Shown: positions 1 through 12,735, counted from the first letter of the stretch. The stretch is DNA of 64,000 nucleotides from Micropterix aruncella (GCA_944548615.1 OX155967.1:19327554-19391553), one strand, 5' to 3'. Numbers and translations are program-made. Notes: generated by a model not told the origin, from the letters alone.

Positions 1-1351
1 TCGAAACTTTGTAAGATTACTCTAATAAACAAATAAGAAAATAGTTGTTTCATGTTTTTTCAAAGTTCAACCCCTAAAGGGGTGAAACGGGGTTTCAAAA
101 TTTGTATGAATGAACAATATTAGACGAGCTTTTAATTTCGAATTCCTGTAGGAGTACTCTAATAAAAAAAAACCAAAATGCGATTTTCGTGGTTTTTCCA
201 AAATTCAACCCCTAAAGGGGTGGAAAGGGGTTATAAAATTATTATGAAGAAACGTTATTGATGGTCTTTTTAATTCGAAACTTTGTAAGTTTACTCTATT
301 AAACAAATAAGAAAATAGGTGTTTATTTTTTTTTTAATTCTACCCCTAAAGGGGTGAAACAGGGTTCCACACTTTGTATGAATAAACAACATTAGATGTG
401 CTTTTTATTTCGAAAATTCGAAGGATTACTCTAATAAAAAAGTAAGAAAATACGTCTTTCGTGGTTTTTCAAAATTCAACCCCTAAACGGGTAAAAAGGG
501 GTTATACAATTTGTATGGAGAAACGATACAGATAGACCTTTTAAATCAAAACTTTGTAATATTACTCTCATAATCAAATAAATAAATGGGTCTTTCATGG
601 TTTTTCAAAATTTTGCCCTTAGAGGGGTAAAACGGGGTTTTAAAGTTTGTATGGATAAACGATTTTAGATGGAATTTTTATTTCGAAACTTTGTAAGGTC
701 ACTCTAATAAATAAATAAGGAAACACGTGTTTCATATTTTTTCAAAATTCCACAAATAAAAGGGTGAAAAGGGGTTTCGAAATTTGTATGGAAAACGATA
801 TAGATATACTTTTTAATTCGAAACTTTGTATAATACTCGAATAAACAAATAAGCAAATATGTCTTTTTTGTTTTTTCAAAATTCAACCCCTAAAGGGGTG
901 AAACGGGGTTTCAAAATTTGTATGAAAAAACGATATTAGATGAACTTTGTAGGATTACTTTAAAAACCATCTAAGCAAATATGTGTTTCGTATTTTTTTG
1001 AAATTTCACCCCTAAAGGCGTAAAAACGGGTGTTTAAGTTTGTGTGGAGAAACGATATTAGATGGACTTTTTATTTTGAAACTTTGTAGGATAACTCTAA
1101 TAAACAAATAATTAAATACGTCTTTCGCGTTTTTTCACAATTCAACCCCTAAAGGCGTGAAAAGGGGTTTAAAATTTGTATGGAGAAACGATATTAGATG
1201 GAAATTGTATACTCTAATAAACATTTAGGCAAATACGTATTTAGTATTTTTTTAATTCAACCCCTAATGTGGCGAAAAGGGGTTTAAATGATAATAAACA
1301 AATAAGCAAACGCATGATTCACATTTTTCTAAAATCTACCACTTAGGGGGT

Positions 1352-1666
1352 GAGAAGAGGTAAATAACCCTAAAAATCAAAATAGAAGTCGCGCGCGACG
1401 GTTCCCGGACGTGAGAAGGCGCTAGAACCTCATTATAAATTCATCATTTGTCTCGATAACATGCGTAGCGCAAGCACCGCGATCGTCACATCTTCACGCC
1501 CTAATTACTTAGTTGATCATCATGAAGTACATATTGACAGGAGTACCTACAGAGAAGGACGTTAGATACCTTTATATATTACACGCAAAAACTTACCACT
1601 TGACTGGGAAAAAGGGATCTATCTTAACCCAAATTTAACGCGTGCGAAGCCGCGGGCAACAGCTAG
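1352..1666 (+). mobile_element. Helitron-like 3' terminal block, copy 1
   Basis: Non-satellite sequence with higher GC (GTCGCGCGCGACGG, CTTCACGCCC) ending in GCGAAGCCGCGGGCAACAG then CTAG at 1,663-1,666, followed by T. A GC-rich stem followed by CTAG|T is the expected 3' end of a Helitron, and this wording is typical of lepidopteran Helitron-like families. The matching 5' TC end was not located; it may lie upstream across the satellite. Confidence 0.6.
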
Positions 1667-1820
1667 TCTCATATATAAAAAGAGAAGTTCCGATTCACTC
1701 ATTCATTCATTCACTGACTGACTCATCAACGCCCAGCCCTAACCCTTAGACCTAGGAAGCTGAATTTTTTAACATAGGTTCCTTTTAGGACGCAAACGCT
1801 CACTAAGGGCGGATTTTTCG
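1667..1820 (+). repeat. TTCA-repeat block between satellite segments (3 copies)
   Basis: Contains TCATTCATTCATTCACTGACTGACTC, then AACGCCCAGCCCTAACCC and a segment ending in CACTAAGGGCGG, before the satellite restarts. Copies lie at 1,667-1,820, 4,925-5,078 and 6,814-6,970. In the third copy the block joins satellite DNA directly, without the CTAG block in front. Confidence 0.8.
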
Positions 1821-3258
1821 AAATTCAACCCCTAAAGGGGTGAAAAGGGGTTTCACAGTTTGTATGGAAAACCTATATAGATGTACTTTTTAATTCGAAA
1901 CTTTGAAAGACTACTCTAATAAACAAATAAGGAAATAGGTGTTTCATGTTTTTTTTTAATTCTACCCTTAAAGGGGAAAAACGGGGGTTTAAAATTTGTA
2001 TGGACAAACGATTTTAGATGGACCTTTTATTTCGAAAGTTTGTAAGATTACTCTAATAAATAAATAAGGAAACACGTGTTTCATATTTTTTGAAAATTCA
2101 ACCCCTAAAGGGGTGAAAGGGGTTTCGAAATTTTTATAGAGAGACGGTATAGATGTGCTTTTTAATTCGAAACTTTGTAAGATTACTCTAATAAACAAAT
2201 AAGAAAACAGGTCTATCATATTTTTTCAAAATTCAACCCCTAAAGGGGTGAAAAGGGGTTCCAAAGTTTGTATGGAAAATCGATATAGATGTACTATTTA
2301 ATTCGAAACTTTTTAAGATTACTCTTATAAACAAATAATCAAATAGGTGTTTTATGGTTTTTCAAAATTCCGCCCCTAAATGGGTAATACGGGGGTTTAA
2401 AGTTTGTATGGATAAACGATTTTAGATGGACTTTTTATTTCGAAAGTTTGTAAGATTACTCTAATAAATAAATAAGGAAACACGTGTTTCATATTTTTTG
2501 AAATCTCAACCCCTAAAGGGGTGAAAAAGGGTTTCCATTTTTTTTATGAAGAAACGATATAGATGTACTTTTTAATTCGAAACTTTGTAAGATTACTCTA
2601 ATAAATAAATAAGAAAACAGGTGTTTCATGTTTTTTCAAAATTCAACCCCTAAAGGGGTGAAAAGGTGTTCCAAAGTTTGTATGGAAAATCGATATAGAT
2701 GTACTTTTTAATTCGAAACTTTTTAAGATTACTCTTATAAACAAATAATCAAATAGGTGTTTTATGGTTTTTAAAAATTCCGCCCCTAAATGGGTAATAC
2801 GGGGGTTTAAAGTTTGTATGGATAAACGATTTTAGATGGACTTTTTATTTCGAAAGTTTGTAAGATTACTCTAATAAATAAATAAGGAAACACGTGTTTC
2901 ATATTTTTTGAAAATTCAACCCCTAAAGGGGTGAAAAAGGGTTTCCATTTTTTTATGAAGAAACGATATAGATGTACTTTTTAATTCGAAACTTTGTAAG
3001 ATTACTCTAATAAACAAATAAGAAAACAGGTGTTTCATGTTTTTTCAAAATTCAACCCCTAAAGGGGTGAAACGGGGTTTCAAAATTTGTATGAATGAAC
3101 AATATTAGATGTGCTTTTTATTTCGAAACTTTGTAAGATTACTCTAATAAATAAATAAGGAAACACGTGTATCATATTTTTTCAAAATTCAGCCCCAAAT
3201 GGGATGAAAAGGGGTTTCGATTTTTTTATGGAGAAACGATATAGATGTACTTTTTAAT

Positions 3259-5153
3259 TCGAAACTTTGTAAGATTACTCTAATAAACAAATAAGAAAAT
3301 AGTTGTTTCATGTTTTTTCAAAGTTCAACCCCTAAAGGGGTGAAACGGGGTTTCAAAATTTGTATGAATGAACAATATTAGACGAGCTTTTAATTTCGAA
3401 TTCCTGTAGGAGTACTCTAATAAAAAAAAACCAAAATGCGATTTTCGTGGTTTTTCCAAAATTCAACCCCTAAAGGGGTGGAAAGGGGTTATAAAATTAT
3501 TATGAAGAAACGTTATTGATGGTCTTTTTAATTCGAAACTTTGTAAGTTTACTCTATTAAACAAATAAGAAAATAGGTGTTTATTTTTTTTTTAATTCTA
3601 CCCCTAAAGGGGTGAAACAGGGTTCCACACTTTGTATGAATAAACAACATTAGATGTGCTTTTTATTTCGAAAATTCGAAGGATTACTCTAATAAAAAAG
3701 TAAGAAAATACGTCTTTCGTGGTTTTTCAAAATTCAACCCCTAAACGGGTAAAAAGGGGTTATACAATTTGTATGGAGAAACGATACAGATAGACCTTTT
3801 AAATCAAAACTTTGTAATATTACTCTCATAATCAAATAAATAAATGGGTCTTTCATGGTTTTTCAAAATTTTGCCCTTAGAGGGGTAAAACGGGGTTTTA
3901 AAGTTTGTATGGATAAACGATTTTAGATGGAATTTTTATTTCGAAACTTTGTAAGGTCACTCTAATAAATAAATAAGGAAACACGTGTTTCATATTTTTT
4001 CAAAATTCCACAAATAAAAGGGTGAAAAGGGGTTTCGAAATTTGTATGGAAAACGATATAGATATACTTTTTAATTCGAAACTTTGTATAATACTCGAAT
4101 AAACAAATAAGCAAATATGTCTTTTTTGTTTTTTCAAAATTCAACCCCTAAAGGGGTGAAACGGGGTTTCAAAATTTGTATGAAAAAACGATATTAGATG
4201 AACTTTGTAGGATTACTTTAAAAACCATCTAAGCAAATATGTGTTTCGTATTTTTTTGAAATTTCACCCCTAAAGGCGTAAAAACGGGTGTTTAAGTTTG
4301 TGTGGAGAAACGATATTAGATGGACTTTTTATTTTGAAACTTTGTAGGATAACTCTAATAAACAAATAATTAAATACGTCTTTCGCGTTTTTTCACAATT
4401 CAACCCCTAAAGGCGTGAAAAGGGGTTTAAAATTTGTATGGAGAAACGATATTAGATGGAAATTGTATACTCTAATAAACATTTAGGCAAATACGTATTT
4501 AGTATTTTTTTAATTCAACCCCTAATGTGGCGAAAAGGGGTTTAAATGATAATAAACAAATAAGCAAACGCATGATTCACATTTTTCTAAAATCTACCAC
4601 TTAGGGGGTGAGAAGAGGTAAATAACCCTAAAAATCAAAATAGAAGTCGCGCGCGACGGTTCCCGGACGTGAGAAGGCGCTAGAACCTCATTATAAATTC
4701 ATCATTTGTCTCGATAACATGCGTAGCGCAAGCACCGCGATCGTCACATCTTCACGCCCTAATTACTTAGTTGATCATCATGAAGTACATATTGACAGGA
4801 GTACCTACAGAGAAGGACGTTAGATACCTTTATATATTACACGCAAAAACTTACCACTTGACTGGGAAAAAGGGATCTATCTTAACCCAAATTTAACGCG
4901 TGCGAAGCCGCGGGCAACAGCTAGTCTCATATATAAAAAGAGAAGTTCCGATTCACTCATTCATTCATTCACTGACTGACTCATCAACGCCCAGCCCTAA
5001 CCCTTAGACCTAGGAAGCTGAATTTTTTAACATAGGTTCCTTTTAGGACGCAAACGCTCACTAAGGGCGGATTTTTCGAAATTCAACCCCTAAAGGGGTG
5101 AAAAGGGGTTTCACAGTTTGTATGGAAAACCTATATAGATGTACTTTTTAATT
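3259..5153 (+). repeat. Copy 2 of the 3,258-bp-offset tandem duplication
   Basis: Matches 1-1,895 with essentially no differences by eye. The left boundary is open because copy 1 starts at the window edge, so the duplicated unit may be longer. Downstream of 5,153 the satellite continues with diverged monomers. Confidence 0.9.
4610..4924 (+). mobile_element. Helitron-like 3' terminal block, copy 2
   Basis: Same block as 1,352-1,666, carried by the 3,258-bp duplication. CTAG is at 4,921-4,924 and is followed by TCTCATATATAAAAAGAG as in copy 1. Confidence 0.6.
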
Positions 5154-7214
5154 CGAATCTTATAAAGACTACTCTAATAAACAAATAAGGAAATAGGTGT
5201 TTCATGTTTTTTCAAAATTCTACCCTTAAAGGGGAAAAACGGGGGTTTAAAATTTGTATGGACAAACGATTTTAGATGGACTTTTTATTTCGAAAGTTTG
5301 TAAGATTACTCTAATAAATAAATAAGGAAACACGTGTTTCATATTTTTTCAAAATTCGATCCCTAAAGGGGTGAAAAGGGGTTTCGAAATTTTTATAGAG
5401 AGACGATATAGACGTACTTTTTAATTCGAAACTTTGTAAGATTACTCTAATAAACAAATAAGAAAATAGGTGTTTCATGGTTTTTTTTTAATTCAACCCC
5501 TAAAGGGGTGAAACGGAGTTTCAAAATTTGTATGAATGAACAATATTAGATGTGCTTTTTATTTAGAATTCCTGTAGAATTACTATAATAAAAAAAATAA
5601 AAAATGCTTAATTCGTGGTTTTTCCAAAACTCAACCCCTAAAGGGGTGGAAAGGGGTTATAAAATTTGTATGGAGAAACGATATAGATGGTCTTTTTAAT
5701 TCGAAACTTTGTAAGATTACTCTATTAAACAAATAAGAAAATAGATGTTTCATTTTTTTTTAATTCTACCCCTAAAGTGGTGAAACAGGGTTCCAAACTT
5801 TGTATGAATAAACAATATTAGATGTGCTTTTTATTTCGAAACTTCAAAGGATTACTCTAATAAAAAGGTAAGAAAATACGTATTTCGTGGTTATTGAAAA
5901 TTCAACCCCTAAAGGGGTGAAAAGGGGTTTTACAATTTGTATGGAGAACCGATATAGATGAATTTTTTAATCAAAACTTTGTAAGATTACTCTTATAAAC
6001 AAATAAATAAATACGTGTTTTATGGTTTTTCAAAATTCCGCCCCAAAAGGGGTAAAACGGGGTTTTTAAGTTTGTATGGATAAACAATTTTAAATGGAGT
6101 TTTTATTTTGAAACTCTGTTAGATTACTCTAATAAATAAATAAGGAAACACGTGTTTCATATTTTTTCAAAATTCAAACCCTAAAGGGGTGAAAATGGGT
6201 TTCGATTTTTTTATGGAGATACGATATAGATGTACTTTTTAATTCGAAACTTTGTAAGATTACTCTAATAAACAAATAAGAAAATAGGTGTTTCATGTTT
6301 TTTCAAAATTCAACCCCTAAAGGGGTGAAACTGAGTTTCAAAATTTCTATGAACGAACAATATTAGATGTGCTTTTTATTTCGAATTCCTGTAGGATTAC
6401 TCTAATAAAAAAATAACAAAATGCTTCTTTCGTGGTTTTTCCAAAACTTAACCCCTAAAGGAGTGGAAAGTGGTTATAAAATATGATGGAGAAACGATAT
6501 AGATGGTCTTTTTAATTCGAAACTTTTTAAGATTTTCTATTAACCAAATATGAAAATAGGTGTTTCATTTTTTTTTTAATTCTACCCCTAAAGGGGTGAA
6601 ACAGGGTTCCAAACTTTGTATAAATAAACAATATTAGATGTGCTTTTTATTTCGATACTTCGAAGGATTACTCTAATAAAAAGGTAAGAAAATACGTCTT
6701 TCGTGGTTATTCAAAATTAAACCCCTAAAGGGGTGAAAAGGGGTTATACACTTTGTATGGAGAAACGATATAGATGAACTTTTTAATTCAAAACTTTGTA
6801 AGATTACTCTTATCTCATATATAAAAAGAGAAGTTCCGATTCACTCATTCATTCATTCATTCACTGACTGACTCATCAACGCCCAGCCCTAACCCTTAGA
6901 CCTAGGAAGCTGAAATTTTTGACATAGGTTCCTCTTAGAACGCAAACGCTCACTAAGGGCGGATTTTTCGAAATTCAACCCCTAAAGGGGTGAAAAGGGG
7001 TTTCACAATTTGTATGGAAAACCTATATAGATGTACTTTTTAATTCGAAACTTTGAAAGACCACTCCAATAAACAAATAAGGAAATAGGTGTTTCATGTT
7101 TTTTCAAAATTCTACCCTTAAAGGGGTGAAACAGGGTTTTAAAGTTTGTATGGATAAACGATTTTAGTTGGACTTTTTATTTTGAAAGTTGGTAAGATTA
7201 CTTTAATAAATAAA

Positions 7215-7528
7215 CTAGCTGTTGCCCGCGGCTTCGCACGCGTTAAATTTGGGTTAAGATAGATCCCTTTTTCCCAGTCAAGTGGTAAGTTTTTGCGTGT
7301 AATATATAAAGGTATCTAACGTCCTTCTCTGTAGGTACTCCTGTCAATATGTACTTCATGATGATCAACTAAGTAATTAAGGCGTGAAGATGTGACGATC
7401 GCGGTGCTTGCGCTACGCATGTTATCGAGACAAATGATGAATTTATAATGAGGTTCTAGCGCCTTCTCACGTCCGGGAACCGTCGCGCGCGACTTCTATT
7501 TTGATTTTTAGGGTTATTTACCTCTTCT
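7215..7528 (-). mobile_element. Helitron-like 3' terminal block, inverted copy
   Basis: Reverse complement of the blocks at 1,352 and 4,610, with CTAG at 7,215-7,218 and the GC-rich segment GTCGCGCGCGAC near 7,490. It sits exactly where the satellite changes orientation: forward monomers stop at AATAAATAAA and reversed monomers follow this block. Confidence 0.65.
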
Positions 7529-10312
7529 CACCCCCTAAGTGGTAGATTTTAGGAAAATATGAAACATGCATTTGCTTATTTGTTTTTTATCATTTAAACC
7601 CCTTTTCGCCACATTAGGGGTTGAATAAAAAAAATACTAAATACGTATTTGCCTAAATGTTTATTAGAGTATACAATTTCCATCTAATATCGTTTCTCCA
7701 TACAAATTTTAAACCCCTTTTCACGCCTTTAGGGGTTGAATTGTGAAAAAACGCGAAAGACGTATTTAATTATTTGTTTATTAGAGTTATCCTACAAAGT
7801 TTCAAAATAAAAAGTCCATCTAATATCGTTTCTCCATACAAACTTAAACATCCCTTTTTACGCCTTTAGGGGTGAAATTTCAAAAAAATACGAAACACAT
7901 ATTTGCTTAGATGGTTGTTAAAGTAATCCTACAAAATTCATCTAATATCGTTTTTTCATACAAATTTTGAAACCCCGTTTCACACCTTTAGGGGTTGAAT
8001 TTTGAAAAAACACAAAAGACATATTTGCTTATTTGTTTATTCGAGTAATCTTACAAAGTTTCGAATTAAAAAGTATATCTATATCGTTTTCCATACAAAT
8101 TTCGAAACCCCTTTTCACCCCTTTAGTTTTGGAATTTTGAAAAAATATGAAACACGTGTTTCCTTATTTATTTATTAGAGTGACCTTACAAAGTTACGAA
8201 ATAAAAAGTCCATCTAAAATCGTTTATCCATACAAACTTTAAAACCCCGTTTTACCCCTCTAAGGGCGAAATTTTGAAAAACCATGAAAGACCCATTTGT
8301 TTATTTGATTATGAGAGTAATATTACAAAGTTTTGATTTAAAAAGTCTATCTGTATCGTTTCTCCATACAAATTGTATAACCCCCTTTCACCCGTTTAGG
8401 GGTTGAATTTTGAAAAACCACGAAAGACGTATTTTCTTACTTTTTTATTAGAGTAATCCTTCAAATTTTCGAAATAAAAAGCACATCTTATGTTGTTTAT
8501 TCATACAAAGTGTGGAACCCTGTTTCACCCCTTTAAGGGTAGAATAAAAAAAAAAGAGACCTATTTACTTATTTGTTTAATAGAGTAACCTTACAAAGTT
8601 TCGAATTAAAAAGACCAGAATAACGTTTCTTCATAATAATTTTATAACCCCTTTCCACCCCTTTAGGGGTTGAATTTTGGAAAAACAACGAAAATCGCAT
8701 TTTGGTTTTTTTTTATTAGAGTACTCCTACAGGAATTCGAAATTAAAAGCACGTCTAATATTGTTCATTCATACAAATTTTGAAACCCCGTTTCACCCCT
8801 TTAGGGGTTGAATTTTGAAAAAACATGAAACACCTGTTTTCTTATTTGTTTATTAGAGTAATCTTACAAAGTTTCAAATTAAAAAGTACATCTATATCGT
8901 TTCTTCATAAAAAAATGGAAACCCTTTTTCACCCCTTTAGGGGTTGAATTTTCAAAAAATATGAAACACGTGTTTCCTTATTTATTTATTAGAATAATCT
9001 TACAAACTTTCGAAATAAAAAGTCCATCTAAAATCGTTTATCCATACAAACTTTAAACCCCCGTATCACCCCTTTAGGGGCGGAACTTTGAAAAACCATT
9101 AAACACCTATTTGATTATTTGTTTATAAGAGTAATCTTAAAAAGTTTCGAATTAAAAAGTACATCTATATCGATTTTCCATACAAATTTTGGAACCCCTT
9201 TTCACCCCTTTAGGGGTTGAATTTTGAAAAAATATGATACACGTGTTACCTTATTTATTTATTAGAGTAATCTTACAAAGTTTCGAAATAAAAAGCACAT
9301 CTAATATTGTTCATTCATACAAATTTTGAAACCCCGTTTCACCCCTTTAGGGGTTGAATTTTGAAAAAACATGAAACACCTGTTTTCTTATTTGCTTATT
9401 AGAGTAAGCTTACAACGTTTCGAATTAAAAAGTACATCTATATCGTTTCTTCATAAAAAAAATCGGAACCCTTTTTCACCCCTTTAAGGGTTGAATTTTT
9501 AAAAAATTAGGATAACGTATTTCCTTATTTATTTATTAAAGTAATCTTACAAACTTTCGAAATAAAAAGTCCAACTAAAATCGTTTATCCATACAAACAT
9601 TAAAAACCCTGTTTCACCCCTTTAAGAATAGAATTTTGAAAAAACATGAAACACCTATTTCCTTATTTGTTTATTAGAGTAGTCTTTCAAAGTTTCGAAT
9701 TAAAAAGTACATCTATATAGGTTTTCCATACAAACTGTGAAACCCCTTTTCACCCCTTTAGGGGTTGAATTTTCAAAAAATATGAAACACGTGTTTCCTT
9801 ATTTATTTATTAGAGTAATCTTACAAACTTTCGAAATAAAAAGTCCATCTAAAATCGTTTATCCATACAAATTTTAAACCCCCGTATTACCCCTTTAGGG
9901 GCGGAATTTTGAAAAACCATAAAACACCTATTTGATTATTTGTTTAAAAGAGTAATCTTCAAAAGTTTCGAATTAAAAAGTACATCTATATCGATTTTCC
10001 ATACAAACTTTGGAACCCCTTTTCACCACTTTAGGGGTTGAATTTTAAAAAAATATAATACACGTGTTACCTTATTTATTTATTAGAGTAATCTTACAAA
10101 GTTTCGAAATAAAAAGCACATCTAATATTGTTCATTCATACAAATTTTGAAACCCCGTTTCACCCCTTTAGGGGTTGAATTTTGTAAAAACATGAAACAC
10201 CTGTTTTCTTATTTGCTTATTAGAGTAACCTTACAAAGTTTCGAATTAAAAAGTACATCTATATCGTTTCTTCGTAAAAAAAATCGAAACCCTTTTTCCT
10301 AGCTTTCGAAGT
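7529..10312 (-). repeat. Inverted half of the ~137-bp satellite array
   Basis: The same monomers in reverse complement (CACCCCTTTAGGGGTTGAATTTTGAAAAAAC and so on). The first about 1.6 kb mirrors the order of variant monomers seen at 1-1,350 and 3,259-4,610, so the two halves form a giant imperfect inverted repeat rather than independent arrays. The array ends at about 10,312 (CCCTTTTTCCTAGC). Confidence 0.92.
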
Positions 10313-10315
10313 ACC

Positions 10316-10741
10316 TAGCTTTTACTAATTTTATTTTAAATAAAAACATCATCCTATAAACGGATTTCTTTACAAACCTTATCAAATATAACAATATTAT
10401 ACTGTTTTCTACAATATTTCTTTACATTTTTTTAATATTATACAATTTTATATAGGTTTACCCTATTTTGATAACATTATACAATCTTTATTATAAACTC
10501 CTCTGCCAGAAATTAAGATTGAAGTTTCTTCTTTCATTTCATTGAGCATATGGAGGTTTTTTTATTTTTATTTCGATTTAATGGCTCGTTGATAACAAAC
10601 TCAGCCAATTGTATCATATTTTAAACGTTGGTAGCATTCGAAATTTGAATTATTTCGTAATGTCACTTTCATTTAGAAAACGGCTTTGCCGAAGTGATCA
10701 ATAGTTTATTTTTTTATTTTTTCGCTTAATTCGTCTCAATT
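10316..10741. repeat. 617-bp-offset duplication, copy 1
   Basis: AT-rich unique-looking sequence starting near CTAGCTTTTACTAATTTTATT and running to CGCTTAATTCGTCT. It recurs at 10,933-11,360 with a few single-base differences. No coding potential seen. The 190-bp spacer 10,742-10,932 is present once. Confidence 0.85.
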
Positions 10742-10932
10742 GAAGGCATTTTGTGTTGCATAAGGATAAGCCCTATTTATGAGATATATGGATGAATAGT
10801 GATCGTTAGTCGACTGCAAAAGGACCTTTACTTACATTGCACCGTCGAAAGTCGTGCACATCCGTAAGTATATCTCATTCAAACATAAGCATTTTCCAAT
10901 ACAAGCTGGGATTTCCTTCGCTACTTTTTAAG

Positions 10933-11360
10933 TAGCTTTTACTAATTTTATTTTAAATAAAAACATCATCCTATAAACGGATTTCTTTACAAACCTTATC
11001 AAATATAACAATATTATACTGTTTTCTACAATATTTCTTTACAATTTTTTAATATTATACAATTTTATATAGGTTTACCCTATTTTGATAACATTATACA
11101 ATCTTTATTATAAACTCCTCTGCCAGAAATTAAGATTGAAGTTTCTTCTTTCATTTCATTGAGCATATGGAGGTTTTTTATTTTTATTTCGATTTAATGG
11201 CTCGTTGATAACAAACTCAGCCTAATTGTATCATATTTTAAATGTTGGTAGCATTCGAAATTTGAATTATTTCGTAATGTCACCTTCATTTATTAAACGG
11301 CTTTGCCAAAGTGATCAATTTGTTTAATTTTTGATTTTTTCGCTTTAATTCGTCTTAATA
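10933..11360. repeat. 617-bp-offset duplication, copy 2
   Basis: Near-identical to 10,316-10,741. Differences include TTTAGAAAACGG versus TTTATTAAACGG near the right end. It is followed by a short stretch and then by a copy of a dispersed repeat (R1) at about 11,545. Confidence 0.85.
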
Positions 11361-11544
11361 TGGTCTTGGTTGGAATATCTCGTTTAGAAGCTACGCAAAT
11401 AATATTTAAGTTCTGCCATGTAAATACTACATAATTTTTGGAAAAATACCATTTTAATACCACGAAAAATACTACAAATATACTACGAATTAGCGTGCGG
11501 GGATGGTTGGTTTGGTGTTCGTGGGTTAGCGGGGGATCTCGTCT

Positions 11545-11595
11545 ACTTGCCGGGAAAGTCTTGGGGGACACAACAGATTTTTTATAGGGTACTCC
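11545..11595 (+). repeat. Dispersed repeat R1, eight copies in the window
   Basis: Core CTTGCCGGGAAAGTCTTGG followed by GGTGACACAACC and a T-rich stretch. Copies lie near 11,545 (+), 15,200 (-), 19,375 (-), 30,805 (+), 32,268 (+), 38,375 (+), 45,318 (+) and 54,330 (-). I do not recognise the family. Flanks are often G- or C-rich homopolymers. The copy at 30,805 runs into the 3' splice site of exon 2 of the first GH1 gene. Confidence 0.7.
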
Positions 11596-12379
11596 ATCGT
11601 ACATCGCCTATCTCCTCTTTTTTATAGTAATTGTTTCCACGGAGGATGAATTGTCGAAGAGTCGAAACGCTTCGATTTTCCGCCTTTTCTCCTTCATTGG
11701 AAAAGTTTTTTTTACGTTTATGGGCGTCGAAACAAAATAAATCAAAGGCGATGTCTTACGGAATGGAAATGTAAAAGAAGGAGTTGAAAGTTTTCGCCGA
11801 TTGGGAGATACGTTCAGTAGGTTCTTTGTAGTTACGAAAAGAAGGCTGTTTGAGGAAATACTTACACGAGCAGGGTTACCACAATGATTTGTTTATTTAT
11901 TTTATTTATTTATTTGTTACATACACATTCAAATGCAAGAACACAACAGAATAGGAATTTATGATCCAGAGAATGAGCGGACGTAGGTCTGATTTTGCTG
12001 TAATTTCGTCGGGCGTACCTCAGGGCTCGCATCTTGGACCACTCCTGTTCAATGCTTATATATCCGACACAGGCTCGTGTTTCCAAAACTCCATTTTTTT
12101 ACCTCCACTTCAAAAAAAGGAGGAGGTTATCAATTCGGTTGTACTTTTTTTTTTAAATGTTTGTTACCTCATAACTCTGTTAATTATGAACCGATTTGGA
12201 AAATTCTTTTTTGTTCGAAAGGAGATGCTCCTGTTCAATCAAAATCCTGTTCTGACGATGGGATCCATGAGGAATTGAAGGAACTCCTCAAATATTATCA
12301 TTTGGTTCAATTTACATGTTGGTTCAGTTTCAACGACAATGCATTTTTTATGGTAAGCATGGCCTGATTCTACATGCAG

Positions 12380-12735
12380 GATTGGCTTCCGACGAGAGGA
12401 CTCCTCAACGGTCAACAACAGACACGAAATTTTGTATACGAATTATGTTACGATAGCCCATTCTAACTTCTACCATGACATGGCTGCTGCACCCATGGTT
12501 AGATCCCGACAAGGGGACTCCTCAACGGTCAACAGCACAAACACGAAATTTTGTATATGCATTCAATTACGACAGCCCGTTCTAAGTTTCACCAAGACAG
12601 GACTGCGGCACCCAGGGTTGGCTTCCAACGAGGGAACTCCTCAACGGTCAACAGCACAGATACGAAATTATGTATTCGCATTAAATTATGATAGTCCGTT
12701 CTAAGTTTCACCATAGCATGGCTGCTGCACGTATA
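12380..12735 (+). repeat. Three-unit minisatellite, ~118-bp period
   Basis: Three units with the wording GGACTCCTCAACGGTCAACA, ACACGAAATTTTGTATACG and CATGGCTGCTGCAC. The same unit occurs in reverse orientation at about 36,925-37,105 inside intron 4 of the first GH1 gene. Here it lies inside the material that splits the reverse transcriptase relic. Confidence 0.75.

Larger units (their letters stand above)
1..1895 (+). repeat. Copy 1 of a 3,258-bp-offset tandem duplication
   Basis: This stretch reappears almost base for base 3,258 bp downstream at 3,259-5,153. The copies include the satellite monomers, the Helitron-like terminal block ending in CTAG, and the TTCA-repeat block. Similarity becomes loose after about 1,895 (AAACTTTGAAAG here, AATCTTATAAAG in the second copy). 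The near identity, compared with the diverged monomers nearby, points to a recent unequal exchange or to an assembly duplication. Confidence 0.9.
1..7214 (+). repeat. Forward half of ~137-bp satellite array
   Basis: Tandem monomers of roughly 134-140 bp, each with the palindromic core AACCCCTAAAGGGGTG, then GTTTCAAAATTTGTATGG, an ATATAGATGTAC or TTAGATGTGC block, TTCGAAACTTTGTAAG and ATTACTCTAATAAACAAATA. Two monomer types partly alternate. Around 2.2-3.1 kb a three-monomer unit recurs with a period near 410 bp. The array is broken at 1,352-1,820, 4,610-5,078 and 6,814-6,970 by non-satellite blocks. Short ORFs on the reverse strand are by-products of the monomer, not genes. Sequence drift between monomers is moderate, so the array is not freshly homogenised except for the long duplication described separately. 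Confidence 0.93.

Noticed and set aside
704..4144. 60-76 codon reverse-strand frames in the satellite
   Set aside because: Identical copies follow the 3,258-bp duplication and the monomer period; no domain, no start context, repeat-derived.
1..10312. CRISPR-like array
   Set aside because: The repeats are long, directly abutting, variable monomers with no constant repeat/unique spacer pattern, and the sequence is from an animal genome.
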